DNA from: Candidatus Aenigmatarchaeota archaeon
Lineage (GTDB): Archaea > Aenigmatarchaeota > Aenigmatarchaeia > QMZP01 > QMZT01
Direction of reading: 5' to 3'
Assembly: GCA_026397315.1 (NCBI GenBank)
Contig: JAPLVC010000001.1
Span: forward strand, 1 to 64,000
Length of the DNA stretch: 64,000 nucleotides
Shown here: positions 50,283 through 58,217 of the stretch, one piece after another
Layout: every line of letters starts with the position of its first letter
Position numbering within the stretch: position 1 is the first letter of the stretch
Translations under genes and position numbers: made by a program
Notes under the pieces: generated by a model
What the model was told of the DNA's origin: nothing
What the model saw: the letters and a program-made list of their open reading frames with translations, nothing else
Databases searched by the model: none

Positions 50283-50381
50283 GTGCTTTGATTTTTTACT
50301 CTTTGCTAAAGTTTATAAGCTTTAAAGTTTTTATATCCTTAATTGCTTTAATTATAGTTATTATTTAATAAAGGTGATATT

Positions 50382-51161
50382 TTGAAGATAAAAATCCTCA
50401 GCAAGAAAGGTGAAAACCTGAAGTTCGTCCTTGAAGGGGCGACTCCCGCATTCGCGAATTCGATGCGCAGGATAATGATAGCTGAAGTCCCTAACCTCAC
50501 GATAGACACGGTCGAGTTCCACGACAACACGTCCGCGCTGTTCGACGAGATAGTCGCGCACAGGCTCGGCATGATTCCCCTCGAGTTTGACCCGGAAAAG
50601 TTCAACATGCAGAACGACTGCAAGTGTGACGGCAAAGGCTGTCCGTCCTGCCAGGTGTTCTTCGCGCTTGAAAAGACCGGACCGGCGATGGCATACTCTT
50701 CTGACCTGAAATCTTCCAACAAGAGTGTCAAGCCCACATCACCGGATTTCCCGATAGTCAAGCTGCTCAAGGAACAGCACATCAAGGTCGAGGCGACCGC
50801 GAGGCTCGGCACGGGCAGGGAGCACTCGAAGTTCCAGACCTCCAACGCGACCTACACTTATGTTATTTCCGTGGAATGCTCAAAGACAGACGACGCGAAG
50901 AGGATAGTCAACGCATGCCCCAAGAACATTCTCGAAGTCAAGGGCACGAAAGTCGTCCTGGCAGACCCATACGAGTGCAACGAGTGCAAGGCCTGCGAAG
51001 AGGCGAGCGGCGGGGACGTGAAGGTCGTAGGCGACCCGAGCAAGTTCGTCTTCACCGTCGAGAGCATTTCCGGCCTCGACCCCGAATACATAGTCGGGAA
51101 GGCCGCAGAGATACTTGAAGGGAAAGCCAAGGAATTCAAGGATTTGCTGAAGGATGTTTAA
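50382..51161 (+). CDS. rpoD: DNA-directed RNA polymerase subunit D
   Basis: A 259-residue archaeal Rpo3/RpoD, the alpha/Rpb3-like subunit that starts polymerase assembly with subunit L. The N terminus (FVLEGATPAFANSMRRIM) is the alpha-motif dimerisation region. An inserted ferredoxin-like domain (about 165-215) has CP followed by CNECKAC, enough cysteines for an Fe-S cluster; a further CKCDGKGCPSC lies near residue 85. The start codon is TTG at 50382, supported by AAGGTGAT 3 bases upstream. It overlaps the next small gene by 8 bases. Confidence 0.94.
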   Translation: MKIKILSKKGENLKFVLEGATPAFANSMRRIMIAEVPNLTIDTVEFHDNTSALFDEIVAHRLGMIPLEFDPEKFNMQNDCKCDGKGCPSCQVFFALEKTGPAMAYSSDLKSSNKSVKPTSPDFPIVKLLKEQHIKVEATARLGTGREHSKFQTSNATYTYVISVECSKTDDAKRIVNACPKNILEVKGTKVVLADPYECNECKACEEASGGDVKVVGDPSKFVFTVESISGLDPEYIVGKAAEILEGKAKEFKDLLKDV

Positions 51162-51369
51162 AGGGAACGGCATGACTACCAAGCTCATAGCCTCCTGGAT
51201 TTTTGGCGGCATTCTTTTATCCATAGGAGCATGGATAATGGGCCACGTCGAAGTGAATGTCGGGGTTTCTGATATCGCCTACGCCATGGCGATTATAGGC
51301 GCTTTCATACTGATTCTGCTGGGCGGGCTGGTCTGGATAAGCGTCGCTACCGCAACTTCGAAGAACTGA
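51154..51369 (+). CDS. Small two-helix membrane protein
   Basis: Up to 71 residues with two membrane helices (LIASWIFGGILLSIGAWIMG and AYAMAIIGAFILILLGGLVWI). The start given overlaps rpoD; MTTKL at 51172 is an alternative that removes the overlap. Length, overlap with rpoD and clear helices support a real gene. No family recognised. Confidence 0.55.
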   Translation: MFKGNGMTTKLIASWIFGGILLSIGAWIMGHVEVNVGVSDIAYAMAIIGAFILILLGGLVWISVATATSKN

Positions 51370-51415
51370 TTTTCAGCAGAAACGAATAAAAGGGAAACCC
51401 GACCAATAATAAAAC

Positions 51416-51634
51416 ATGTTAAGCGAAAGCGAAAAACAAGTTCTTGGGGTCTTCGGCAAGTTTCAGCTCATCAGAAAAGACGAGCTCAGGCGAGTGCTCA
51501 CCGAGAGCGGAGTCGACGAAGGCATCGTCACCGTCAACAAGCTCAGCGGCATGGGTTACCTGAAGTTCATAGAGGCTGTAGGCTCGCCGTGCTACACCAT
51601 AACGCAAGAGGGTATCAGGGTCCTTAAGACATAA
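51416..51634 (+). CDS. Small winged-helix-like protein
   Basis: A 72-residue protein with three helices and a terminal beta hairpin: KQVLGVFGKFQLIRKDELRRVL, DEGIVTVNKLSGMGYLKFIE, then CYTITQEGIRVLKT. The pattern is that of a winged helix-turn-helix like MarR or archaeal regulators, so it probably binds DNA. It is too short for an effector domain. A hairpin with a T-rich tail follows before tRNA-Gln. Confidence 0.65.
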   Translation: MLSESEKQVLGVFGKFQLIRKDELRRVLTESGVDEGIVTVNKLSGMGYLKFIEAVGSPCYTITQEGIRVLKT

Positions 51635-51680
51635 AAACCCTCGCGCTTCTTTTTTATTAAAACCATAACAACAGTTAATA

Positions 51681-51694
51681 GACGGCAGACCGTC
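51681..51694 (+). terminator. Hairpin before tRNA-Gln
   Basis: GACGG-CAGA-CCGTC forms a perfect 5-base-pair stem and is followed by TTGCATTTT, directly upstream of the tRNA. It may end the winged-helix transcript or mark the tRNA 5' leader. Confidence 0.4.
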
Positions 51695-51703
51695 TTGCAT
51701 TTT

Positions 51704-51827
51704 AGCCCCGTAGTCTAGTGGCCAAGGATCCCAGGCTTTGGATTCACGAAGTCCAAAACTTCGAGCAGGTTTCGCCTGCGGTGAGAGAAGAAACCTGGTG
51801 ACGGCGGTTCGAATCCGCCCGGGGCTA
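51704..51827 (+). tRNA. tRNA-Gln (TTG) with 51-base intron
   Basis: Acceptor AGCCCCG/CGGGGCT with A73, T arm GGCGG-TTCGAAT-CCGCC and anticodon stem CCAGG/CCTGG. The intron (51742-51792) lies between positions 37 and 38. The exon bases CTTT can pair with GAAG (one G-T pair), flanked by the bulges GGA and AAA, a relaxed bulge-helix-bulge. Splicing gives CTTTGGA, anticodon TTG. CCA is not encoded. Confidence 0.9.
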
Positions 51828-51835
51828 TTCGCTTT

Positions 51836-52390
51836 TCAGCAAAAATAATCATAAAAAAATTCGTCATCAGCGACCAGTTCTTTCAGCCTTTTCTCGGTGG
51901 ATTCAACTTCTCCCGGGGCAATGGGTTCCCAATGCTCGAGGTCGAACCAGTAGCCCATGCCCCTTTTCGTGTCGAACATGAAACCATCCCCGCTGCGTTG
52001 CAGAATAGGCTTTATGCCACCTTCGGTGAAGATTTGGTGCATTTCTTTCATGAACGCGGCGATAGCTCTGTCAGCATCGGCGCCTTTCAGACAGCGGACT
52101 TTTTTGGCCAGGTCGCCGATATCCATCATAACCACAAAATAACCGGTTTCGTTTCCGGTATCCGCTGGTAGGACGCCAGGTCTTGTTATGACGGGCGTTT
52201 GCTTGCCGATTTCCTTAAGCTTTAGAGAATAAAAGACCTCGTTGCGGGCATTGTCAATCTGGCCTTCGCTGAACTCTTTGGCTATATAACCGTTGCCCAG
52301 GTCATAAATGACGTGCCTGCCACCGCTATAGCTCCTGTTGTTTCGCCTGACGGAAGACTCTATTGAACGGATAATCTGCCCTGTATCCAT
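51836..52390 (-). CDS. Possible protein-kinase-fold protein, reduced
   Basis: A 184-residue protein. The N-terminal half resembles a kinase/aminoglycoside-phosphotransferase N-lobe: VIYDLGNGYIAKEF with a candidate ATP-binding lysine, then a glutamate in NARNEVFYSL, and a hinge-like FVVMMDIGDLAKK. In the second half, RSGDGFMFDTKRG and YWFDLEHWEP could correspond to a shortened catalytic loop and the metal-binding aspartate. No HRD is present, so activity is uncertain. It is a single gene after tRNA-Gln. The assignment is tentative. Confidence 0.5.
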   Translation of the reverse strand: MDTGQIIRSIESSVRRNNRSYSGGRHVIYDLGNGYIAKEFSEGQIDNARNEVFYSLKLKEIGKQTPVITRPGVLPADTGNETGYFVVMMDIGDLAKKVRCLKGADADRAIAAFMKEMHQIFTEGGIKPILQRSGDGFMFDTKRGMGYWFDLEHWEPIAPGEVESTEKRLKELVADDEFFYDYFC

Positions 52391-52454
52391 GGAGAATTAT
52401 TGGTTTTCATATTTAAAAATTTATCACTCAAACGTTGTAATAATTTTTTGCTTT

Positions 52455-52862
52455 TCAAGCCGCATGATACAAGTTGAACGTGCCCCTCGTGTTGCGTCCC
52501 TGGGACGTGAGGCTCACGCTCAGCCAGAGCGGCGCTGGCGGCGACGTCGCGAGCCAGCGCGTGCAGTTGAGGTTGTAGTTAATTTCGATGGAGTACTCCC
52601 TGCCGTGCTCCTCAAGGAACGATGTCTTAATGTCTTCCATACGCATGCCGAAGCTGTCCTTGGTCTCGTTGCAGTAATACGTCTCCGCAATCGTCCTGTT
52701 GACCACGCCGACTATGTTGCCGAAAAGTTCGGCGTCCTTGTTAGCGAAGGGCTTCGACATCTCTATGGTCGAATACTGGAAAAGCGATTGCTGGACTATG
52801 AAAATCATGCCTATCAGGAAAACGATGGATACCAAAAAAAGCTGGCCCTTTCTCGCGCTCAT
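52455..52862 (-). CDS. Pilin-like small secreted/membrane protein
   Basis: A 135-residue protein whose N terminus (SARKGQLFLVSIVFLIGMIFIVQQSL) is a short basic stretch followed directly by one hydrophobic helix, as in archaeal type IV pilin-like proteins processed by a prepilin peptidase. The ectodomain is small, with two cysteines and several N-x-S/T sites. It could be a subunit for the ATPase/platform machine at 28-38 kb, but there is no direct link. It lies upstream of the ftsZ 3' end on the same strand. Confidence 0.6.
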   Translation of the reverse strand: MSARKGQLFLVSIVFLIGMIFIVQQSLFQYSTIEMSKPFANKDAELFGNIVGVVNRTIAETYYCNETKDSFGMRMEDIKTSFLEEHGREYSIEINYNLNCTRWLATSPPAPLWLSVSLTSQGRNTRGTFNLYHAA

Positions 52863-53003
52863 GAAAATACTTTGAAAGGATTAAATAAAAAGCAAGAGGC
52901 AGGCTAATTGAAGGAGGGGTGAGTCTCAATCGTCATAGCCTACTCTCTTTTGATTCTGAATACTGGACTCTGGCGTATCGCAACCGCCTTTACGCGAGCG
53001 CCT

Positions 53004-54167
53004 TTATGCTAGCAGCGGTATGCCCAGTTCCCTGTGGACAAGCGCGTGCACGTCCGGAATGTCTTTCATGTGGGAATGCGCGTCCAGCTTGCCCAGGATG
53101 TAAGGCGACTTGACTCCAGTGACGATTGTTATGACCTTTATCTTGTTCTTGAACGAGGGATCGATTCTCGCGCCCCAGATGACCTGAGCATCAGGATCCA
53201 GCTGTTTCGAAACGTATTCTCCTATCCTGCTCACTTCGTCGAGCCTCATGTCAGGTCCGCCGGTTATGTGGATTAACGCCCCGCTTCCGCCGTGGTAATC
53301 GACGTCTAACAACGGGTTGGACATGGCCCTTATGATGCATTCCTCGGCGCGCTCGTTCGAGCAGGCCTCGCCGAACCCTACGGTAGCTACGCCTCCCGAG
53401 TGCATTATAGCCTTCACGTCTGCGTAGTCCAGATTCACCAGCGACGGGGTCGATATCGTCTCGGTTATGCCCTTTATCATGCTGGCCACCAGGTCATCCG
53501 CCACTGAAAACGCTTGCTTCAGCGGCAGGTTGCCCGCTATCTTGAGCAGGCGGTCGTTCTCTATGGCTATGACCGTGTCGCAATACTGGCGCAGGTCGAA
53601 AAGGCCGTCTTCCGCCTTCCCCATGCGCGCGCCCTCGACCTTGAAAGGCATGGTCACGTTCGCTATAACAATAGCTCCGGCTTCCTTGGCTATCCTCGCC
53701 ACTACAGGTGCGGCTCCCGTTCCCGTTCCGCCGCCCATGCCGGCCACCAAAAACAACATGTCTATGCCTTCAAGCATCTTCTTGAGCTCGCGCTCGCTCT
53801 CTTCAGCGGCCTTCTTGCCCGTTGCCGGGTAACCGCCCGCACCAAGCCCACGAGTGACGTCTTTGCCTATGAGGAACTTCTCGTGTGCCCTCGAAGCCGT
53901 CAGATGCCTCGCGTCCGTGTTTACCGCTACCGTCTTCGCTCCAGTTATGCCTATGTCCGTCAATCTGCTTATCGTATTGCTGCCGCCGCCTCCGATGCCC
54001 ATGACCATTATCTTGGCTCCCATGAGCTCGAAGCCCAGCTCGTCTTTCACCCTTTGCTCATAGGAGGTGTCGGCCACGCCCTGGCCCGGTATCTTTACGG
54101 CTGCCTGGACTGGCGCCACGCTAGCGAGCGCGTCCGCTCCTACCTCCACATTCACTATCTCTCCCAT
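53004..54167 (-). CDS. ftsZ: Cell-division GTPase FtsZ
   Basis: A 387-residue tubulin-superfamily GTPase that forms the division ring. The G-box GGGTGTGAAP, the N-terminal GIGGGGSNTI and the T7-loop region NLDYADVKAIM are intact, with a C-terminal domain ending in DPSFKNKIKVITIVTGVKSPYIL. An N-terminal extension of about 45 residues precedes the GTPase core, and the C-terminal tail is short. The ORF track uses a GTG at 54176; the ATG at 54167 follows AGGGGTGAGG and is preferred. A long leader precedes it, with a CTTAAATAC box about 105 bases upstream. Confidence 0.95.
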   Translation of the reverse strand: MGEIVNVEVGADALASVAPVQAAVKIPGQGVADTSYEQRVKDELGFELMGAKIMVMGIGGGGSNTISRLTDIGITGAKTVAVNTDARHLTASRAHEKFLIGKDVTRGLGAGGYPATGKKAAEESERELKKMLEGIDMLFLVAGMGGGTGTGAAPVVARIAKEAGAIVIANVTMPFKVEGARMGKAEDGLFDLRQYCDTVIAIENDRLLKIAGNLPLKQAFSVADDLVASMIKGITETISTPSLVNLDYADVKAIMHSGGVATVGFGEACSNERAEECIIRAMSNPLLDVDYHGGSGALIHITGGPDMRLDEVSRIGEYVSKQLDPDAQVIWGARIDPSFKNKIKVITIVTGVKSPYILGKLDAHSHMKDIPDVHALVHRELGIPLLA

Positions 54168-54377
54168 ATGCCTCACCCCTTAATTCAAAGCATCCCGCCG
54201 CGAGACAACGATGCATTCACTGCATCATATATTTCCGGTTTGTTGTTTTCGAGCAGCGAAATGTATTTAAGTTCTTTTCTCAATTATTCTCAGAAAACTA
54301 GCTTATACTCAAGGGTGACACAAAAGAACCAGATTCAACGAATCCTCTTCGTCGCCAAACGAATTGGATCCGCATCG

Positions 54378-54401
54378 AGGCAACTTCGCCAAAAGTTGCC
54401 T
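54378..54401. other. Perfect 9-bp inverted repeat upstream of ftsZ
   Basis: AGGCAACTT (54378-54386) and AAGTTGCCT (54393-54401) are exact reverse complements around the 6-base loop CGCCAA. It lies in the 483-base gap between ftsZ and the next gene, which holds no ORF with coding character. It may be an operator, a terminator or part of a small RNA. Confidence 0.55.
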
Positions 54402-54468
54402 GTTAATCCCCTATTTCTGATGTCGTTTCTAACAGTTTGAATAATTTACAGTAAATAGTTCCTTTTTT

Positions 54469-54479
54469 GCTATATAAGC
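54469..54479 (+). promoter_or_regulatory. TATA-like box, possible small RNA promoter
   Basis: GCTATATAAGC follows a T-rich run. About 25 bases later the sequence becomes GC-rich, with a GCCTT-CCGG-GAGGC hairpin at 54530-54543 followed by TTTCTCTC. A short transcript from about 54505 to 54550 is possible; it would not encode a protein. Confidence 0.35.
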
Positions 54480-54593
54480 TTTTCCCGCCCGTTTTGGACG
54501 AAAGGGGGATTTTTAGGCCCTTTTTACCGCCTTCCGGGAGGCTTTCTCTCATTAAGAATAGAGGCGACGTATATCGAATTTCGCCATAAGTAA

Positions 54594-54646
54594 GCTTTAT
54601 AAGTCTTCGAATTAATTACTTAGCAGAGATAACACATATGGAGGGT
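54594..54646 (+). promoter_or_regulatory. Promoter and ribosome-binding site of the zincin-like gene
   Basis: GCTTTATAAG (54594-54603) is a good TATA box, with GGAGGGT (54640-54646) 4 bases before the GTG start at 54651. The sequence resembles the box before the 58218 gene (ACTTATAAAG). Confidence 0.55.
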
Positions 54647-54650
54647 AAAT

Positions 54651-55163
54651 GTGATATCTCGGATTTATACAAAAACACAAAACAAAACAGACGAAAAGAA
54701 AAGGGTGCTTGAGATGAAAAAGAATCCGTTCAAAAACTACACGGGAAAAGAAGGCGGACTTGGCCAGACGGAGTCGCAGTTCAAGGAGTACCTTAGACTG
54801 GGTCTTAGTGGTCTGGGCACGGCTTACGATTTGTTAGTCAACGGTACGAATTTTGCAAAACCCAAGCGTGAAGTTTACGGCAAAACCGTGATAGACGGCG
54901 AGCCGGTCACACTTGCGGACAGCGACTACATAGGCTGGGTCCTGGACACGAACGGCGGCAGGAGTGACAAAGTCAACCTTGGTGCTTGCGTTTCCGACAC
55001 GGGCGAGATTTTCGTGAACCCTGATTCCATAAGATGGGGTTATCATCCTCTTGAAATATTCGGCCACGAACTTGCTCACAAAAATGGTATTCTTGATGAG
55101 GGGCAGGCTGACGCGGCAGGGGCAATATTTTACAAGGGCAAAGTGAGCAAGCTTAGTAACTAA
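54651..55163 (+). CDS. Small zincin-like protein with HExxH motif
   Basis: A 170-residue protein whose C-terminal part has GHELAHKNGILDEGQADAAG: a HExxH zinc motif followed 8 residues later by DE, the spacing expected of a minimal metalloprotease. The first 75 residues are polar and mostly helical. No signal peptide or membrane helix. The family is not one I recognise. The start is GTG at 54651 by the Shine-Dalgarno position, although MKKNPF at 54714 is possible. It is 13 bases upstream of the next gene, so both are probably one operon. Confidence 0.65.
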   Translation: MISRIYTKTQNKTDEKKRVLEMKKNPFKNYTGKEGGLGQTESQFKEYLRLGLSGLGTAYDLLVNGTNFAKPKREVYGKTVIDGEPVTLADSDYIGWVLDTNGGRSDKVNLGACVSDTGEIFVNPDSIRWGYHPLEIFGHELAHKNGILDEGQADAAGAIFYKGKVSKLSN

Positions 55164-55176
55164 TCTGGTGAAATAA

Positions 55177-56217
55177 ATGGCAGGAAAAGCGTCTCTGGGA
55201 AGAATGACAAATGGTCTTTATCCAGATGAAGCTGCGCTTGCGCAAGTTCTCAAATCGGCCGCGCACGGCAACGGAGGTAATAATGCAGCAACTGAACCCC
55301 CAAAAGACTCTTTTGATGCTATCGACGAAAGATTCGGGGCAATGTTCTGGGAATTACCAAAAGCGGCTATTATTGAGAAAATTTTTGGTCAACTCCCCAT
55401 ACCTAAAAGTGAAGGTTTGTTAGCTACATTTTACACAAACATTGTTAATGGTATAAAAAACAGATATAACACACAGAAGCACATCAAAGGTCAAATAGCT
55501 TTTGAAAATCCCTTTAAAATACCGTTTTTAAGACAATTTCCATTCCAGAATGGATGGTCGGCTTATAAATTTTCACAAGGCTGCACCACAATCAATGAAA
55601 TTTATACAGTAGTTGACAGTCAAGGCGCAGAAACTATATTTTATATTGGTTTAAAAGGCGGAAAAACACCTGGCAATGCAGAAATAGAAAATGCTGCCAG
55701 AGATTTGATGGCAAAGGATACAAAAGAGATAGCTATGCTTTCACAAAACATGTTACAAACAGTATTACAACGCGCGGAAAACGGTGAATTTACCTACGGA
55801 GGGTGTTATGACGAATTAACAGACAGAGAACTTGGCGTACTGAAAGGTAAATACGCCGATCCGTCAAGAATAAAACCAATTTTCATGCAGAATGAAATTT
55901 CACTTTACATGAGCGGTCCTAAACAAGTTGTTTCGAACAAACAAGGCGTTAAAATCATAAAATACTCGGATCCTGGGTCAATCAAAAAATTAGCATATTA
56001 CACATTAGCTAGCAACATTTTTACTCTGATGGACATAGTTTACGAACCTGCAGAAAAAATGCTTAGCGGAAGCGGCTTTGAACTCCAGAGAATGAGGGCT
56101 TACGATAAGGAAATAAAGGGTACGTTTAATGTAGCTAATTCGGCTTTCAATGTACAAAACAGGTTTGGTTACGTAAATAACAATAACGGACAAGGTGGCA
56201 GCCATGGCGGCCATTAA
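55177..56217 (+). CDS. AT-rich orphan protein
   Basis: A 346-residue soluble protein with no family I can recognise. It has a polar N terminus, a mixed alpha/beta middle (YTVVDSQGAETIFYIGLKGG) and a Gly/Asn/His-rich C terminus (NNNNGQGGSHGGH). The codons are much more A/T-ended (for example AAATTTTCACAAGG) than the genes on either side, a sign of recent acquisition or relaxed selection. Its position 13 bases after the zincin gene suggests co-transcription; it may be the protease's partner or substrate. Confidence 0.65.
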   Translation: MAGKASLGRMTNGLYPDEAALAQVLKSAAHGNGGNNAATEPPKDSFDAIDERFGAMFWELPKAAIIEKIFGQLPIPKSEGLLATFYTNIVNGIKNRYNTQKHIKGQIAFENPFKIPFLRQFPFQNGWSAYKFSQGCTTINEIYTVVDSQGAETIFYIGLKGGKTPGNAEIENAARDLMAKDTKEIAMLSQNMLQTVLQRAENGEFTYGGCYDELTDRELGVLKGKYADPSRIKPIFMQNEISLYMSGPKQVVSNKQGVKIIKYSDPGSIKKLAYYTLASNIFTLMDIVYEPAEKMLSGSGFELQRMRAYDKEIKGTFNVANSAFNVQNRFGYVNNNNGQGGSHGGH

Positions 56218-56265
56218 CTGTCTCGAATGCCGTCTTATTTAAATTTGGCCGCTCAATAGATTAAC

Positions 56266-56940
56266 ATGGCAGTCGACATATTCGAGATGCTGATTGACAT
56301 ACTCAAGATAAACCAGAACCAGGTCGCTGAATACGCGGCGCAGGGGCCGCTTTACCAGCTTTTCTACCTGATTTTCTTCCCCACGATTTTCATCGTCATT
56401 TTTGTATGGATATTAACACACGCGATAATAGGCAGGGAAGGCCAGCATAAGGCCATGAGACTACTGCTAGCGATTGCTGTTTATGCTTTCATAGTGTTGC
56501 AGGGCTTATACAACTGGTTCGTCATGCTCAGCAAGTTCTGGCTTTTCGGCCTGATGTTCCTGGGCTTCATCTACTTCATCACGTATCGCGGCGGCCGCGG
56601 AGGCGGCGGAGGTGGGGCGCACGGCAAGACGATTGGAGGAGTAGGAAGCGGCGGAGGGGTTGTAGGCTATATCGAAGGTATCACCGGAAAGAAGCTGAAC
56701 CCGCTGAAGTCCGTCGAATACGGCCAGAAAATAAAAAGGGACATAGTCATATTAGAAAATAACAAGCGAGCGCTCCAGAGAGAGGCAGACAAGCTAAAGA
56801 AAGACCCGAAAGCGGCAGAACAGATATTCGATCAGATAGCGCACGTGGATGTGGCCTTAACAACACTGCAGAGTTTCCTGCAGACCGGCGATTTCGCCGA
56901 TTATGAGAAATGGAGAAACGGCAGCCGATTGTTCAAGTGA
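56266..56940 (+). CDS. Membrane protein with Gly-rich linker and coiled tail
   Basis: A 224-residue protein: three membrane helices (about 25-50, 64-84 and 90-108), a Gly-rich linker (GGRGGGGGGAHGK, then GGVGSGGG) and a charged helical domain of about 80 residues (IVILENNKRALQREADKL). No known family. The gene stops 4 bases before the start of the next membrane protein, so the two are almost certainly one operon. Confidence 0.7.
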   Translation: MAVDIFEMLIDILKINQNQVAEYAAQGPLYQLFYLIFFPTIFIVIFVWILTHAIIGREGQHKAMRLLLAIAVYAFIVLQGLYNWFVMLSKFWLFGLMFLGFIYFITYRGGRGGGGGGAHGKTIGGVGSGGGVVGYIEGITGKKLNPLKSVEYGQKIKRDIVILENNKRALQREADKLKKDPKAAEQIFDQIAHVDVALTTLQSFLQTGDFADYEKWRNGSRLFK

Positions 56941-56944
56941 TATC

Positions 56945-57436
56945 ATGGCGGACATATTCAGTTCTTTTGGAGGCGGCATGTTCTCGATGGAGATACTGCT
57001 GCCCTTCTTCCTCGTGCTGGCAATTGTCTATGGCGCGCTCGAGGTCTCGAAAGTCTTTTCCAACAAGGGCGTCAAGGCGATAATAGCGGTCGTCTTCGCC
57101 TTCTTCGCGATAATGAACTCGCAGGTTGTCACGTTCATAAACTCGATCCTGCCCTACGCCGCGATGATATTTGTCGTGATATTCATAGCGTGGATACTGC
57201 TAAAGCCTTTGAGGGGCGAAAATAAAGACGGCAAGAAAAAAGATCCTGTCCTGATAATAGTCATCCTCGTTCTGGTTATGGTCCTGCTGGCAAGGATGCA
57301 GGCTACCGATTATCTGCCGGAAAACAGCATATTGTCGAACACGAATCTCATATGGGTAGTGGGCATCCTGGTGATAGGCGTTATTCTCTGGAAAATATAC
57401 AAAATGTCTCAAAACGAAGGCGGCGGGCATCCCTGA
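56945..57436 (+). CDS. Four-helix membrane protein, paralog A
   Basis: A 163-residue integral membrane protein. Its beginning (LLPFFLVLAIVYGALEVSKVF) closely resembles that of the protein at 58218 (FLFPFLLALAIVYGLLTWAL), and both have four helices with a short charged loop after the third (GENKDGKKKDP here). The ORF track begins 42 bases earlier; the ATG at 56945 follows GTGAT and matches the paralog's MAxIF start. It lies 4 bases after the preceding gene. Function unknown. Confidence 0.72.
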   Translation: MADIFSSFGGGMFSMEILLPFFLVLAIVYGALEVSKVFSNKGVKAIIAVVFAFFAIMNSQVVTFINSILPYAAMIFVVIFIAWILLKPLRGENKDGKKKDPVLIIVILVLVMVLLARMQATDYLPENSILSNTNLIWVVGILVIGVILWKIYKMSQNEGGGHP

Positions 57437-57475
57437 CAATTATTGGAATACAATGCTCATTGATAAAATAAAGCG

Positions 57476-58006
57476 TCAAGCTGCCAGAGGCATTTCCGAC
57501 CCTTGCGCGGATGCCGCCTCTCCTTTGATTTTAGCTATCATTTCGTCGCCAAGAAAGTAATCTTTCAGTATTTTGCAGCCTTTCGTGAAAATACTACTGG
57601 GTACACCGCCTTTGATAGCATAAATTTTGACAATATCCTGCGTTATCTGAGGATCAATAAGACTATAAAATTGGGCTGAACTGTTGATTATTGTTCCGTA
57701 TGTTTTCTGAAGTTCCCTATTGACGCCTTCCACGTCTTTTATCTTGCCGGATTTCGCTTGCTCAACTAACTGGTCTATATAGCCGAGTGACTGCCCCATC
57801 TGGCCGGATAGTTTTGAAAGAGCTGATTTGTAACTATCATTATATTTTTTTATCTTACCGAAGTCAGCGTTTTCTCCTGCAACTACGGATAATCTGTCCA
57901 TGTGAAGGTCCAGCTCGTAAAAAAGTTCTTTCTCGTATTCCTGCAGAGCGCCCATCCCTTCATGCATTGCACTAATAGTTTTGGCACCATCAACCTGTTT
58001 TGTCAT
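57476..58006 (-). CDS. Helical soluble protein, unknown function
   Basis: A 176-residue, largely alpha-helical protein with alternating charged and hydrophobic residues (ALQEYEKELFYELDLHM, YNDSYKSALSKLSGQMGQSL). No membrane helix and no motif recognised. It is AT-richer than its neighbours and is the only minus-strand gene in this block. The ATG at 58006 is supported by GGTGTGATT directly upstream. A CTTTATAAG box further upstream may be its promoter. Confidence 0.6.
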   Translation of the reverse strand: MTKQVDGAKTISAMHEGMGALQEYEKELFYELDLHMDRLSVVAGENADFGKIKKYNDSYKSALSKLSGQMGQSLGYIDQLVEQAKSGKIKDVEGVNRELQKTYGTIINSSAQFYSLIDPQITQDIVKIYAIKGGVPSSIFTKGCKILKDYFLGDEMIAKIKGEAASAQGSEMPLAA

Positions 58007-58186
58007 AATCACACCATCAATCACGAAGCTCGGAAAAGTTAAACATTCTGTTGTTACTTATTAGTAGTTTTTATTACTTATAAAGCTTTTTGAGGCTATC
58101 ATTTAGCACTGGAACGGCGTGGGAGCGGGCCCGGACGGCATGGCAAAGGCCGGTGATAAAAAGCGATATCTGCCGTTGAAGATAAT

Positions 58187-58197
58187 ACTTATAAAGG
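58187..58197 (+). promoter_or_regulatory. TATA box of the 58218 membrane protein gene
   Basis: ACTTATAAAGG lies about 25 bases before the ATG at 58218, with no Shine-Dalgarno between them, so the message is probably leaderless. Confidence 0.55.
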
Positions 58198-58217
58198 TTG
58201 TATTCTAATACTTTAAC

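Noticed and set aside
52919-53113. 64-residue plus-strand ORF after a GGAGGGGTGAG sequence
   Set aside because: The Shine-Dalgarno-like sequence overlaps the GTG start itself, the ORF runs into the ftsZ 3' end antisense, and the peptide has no coding character.
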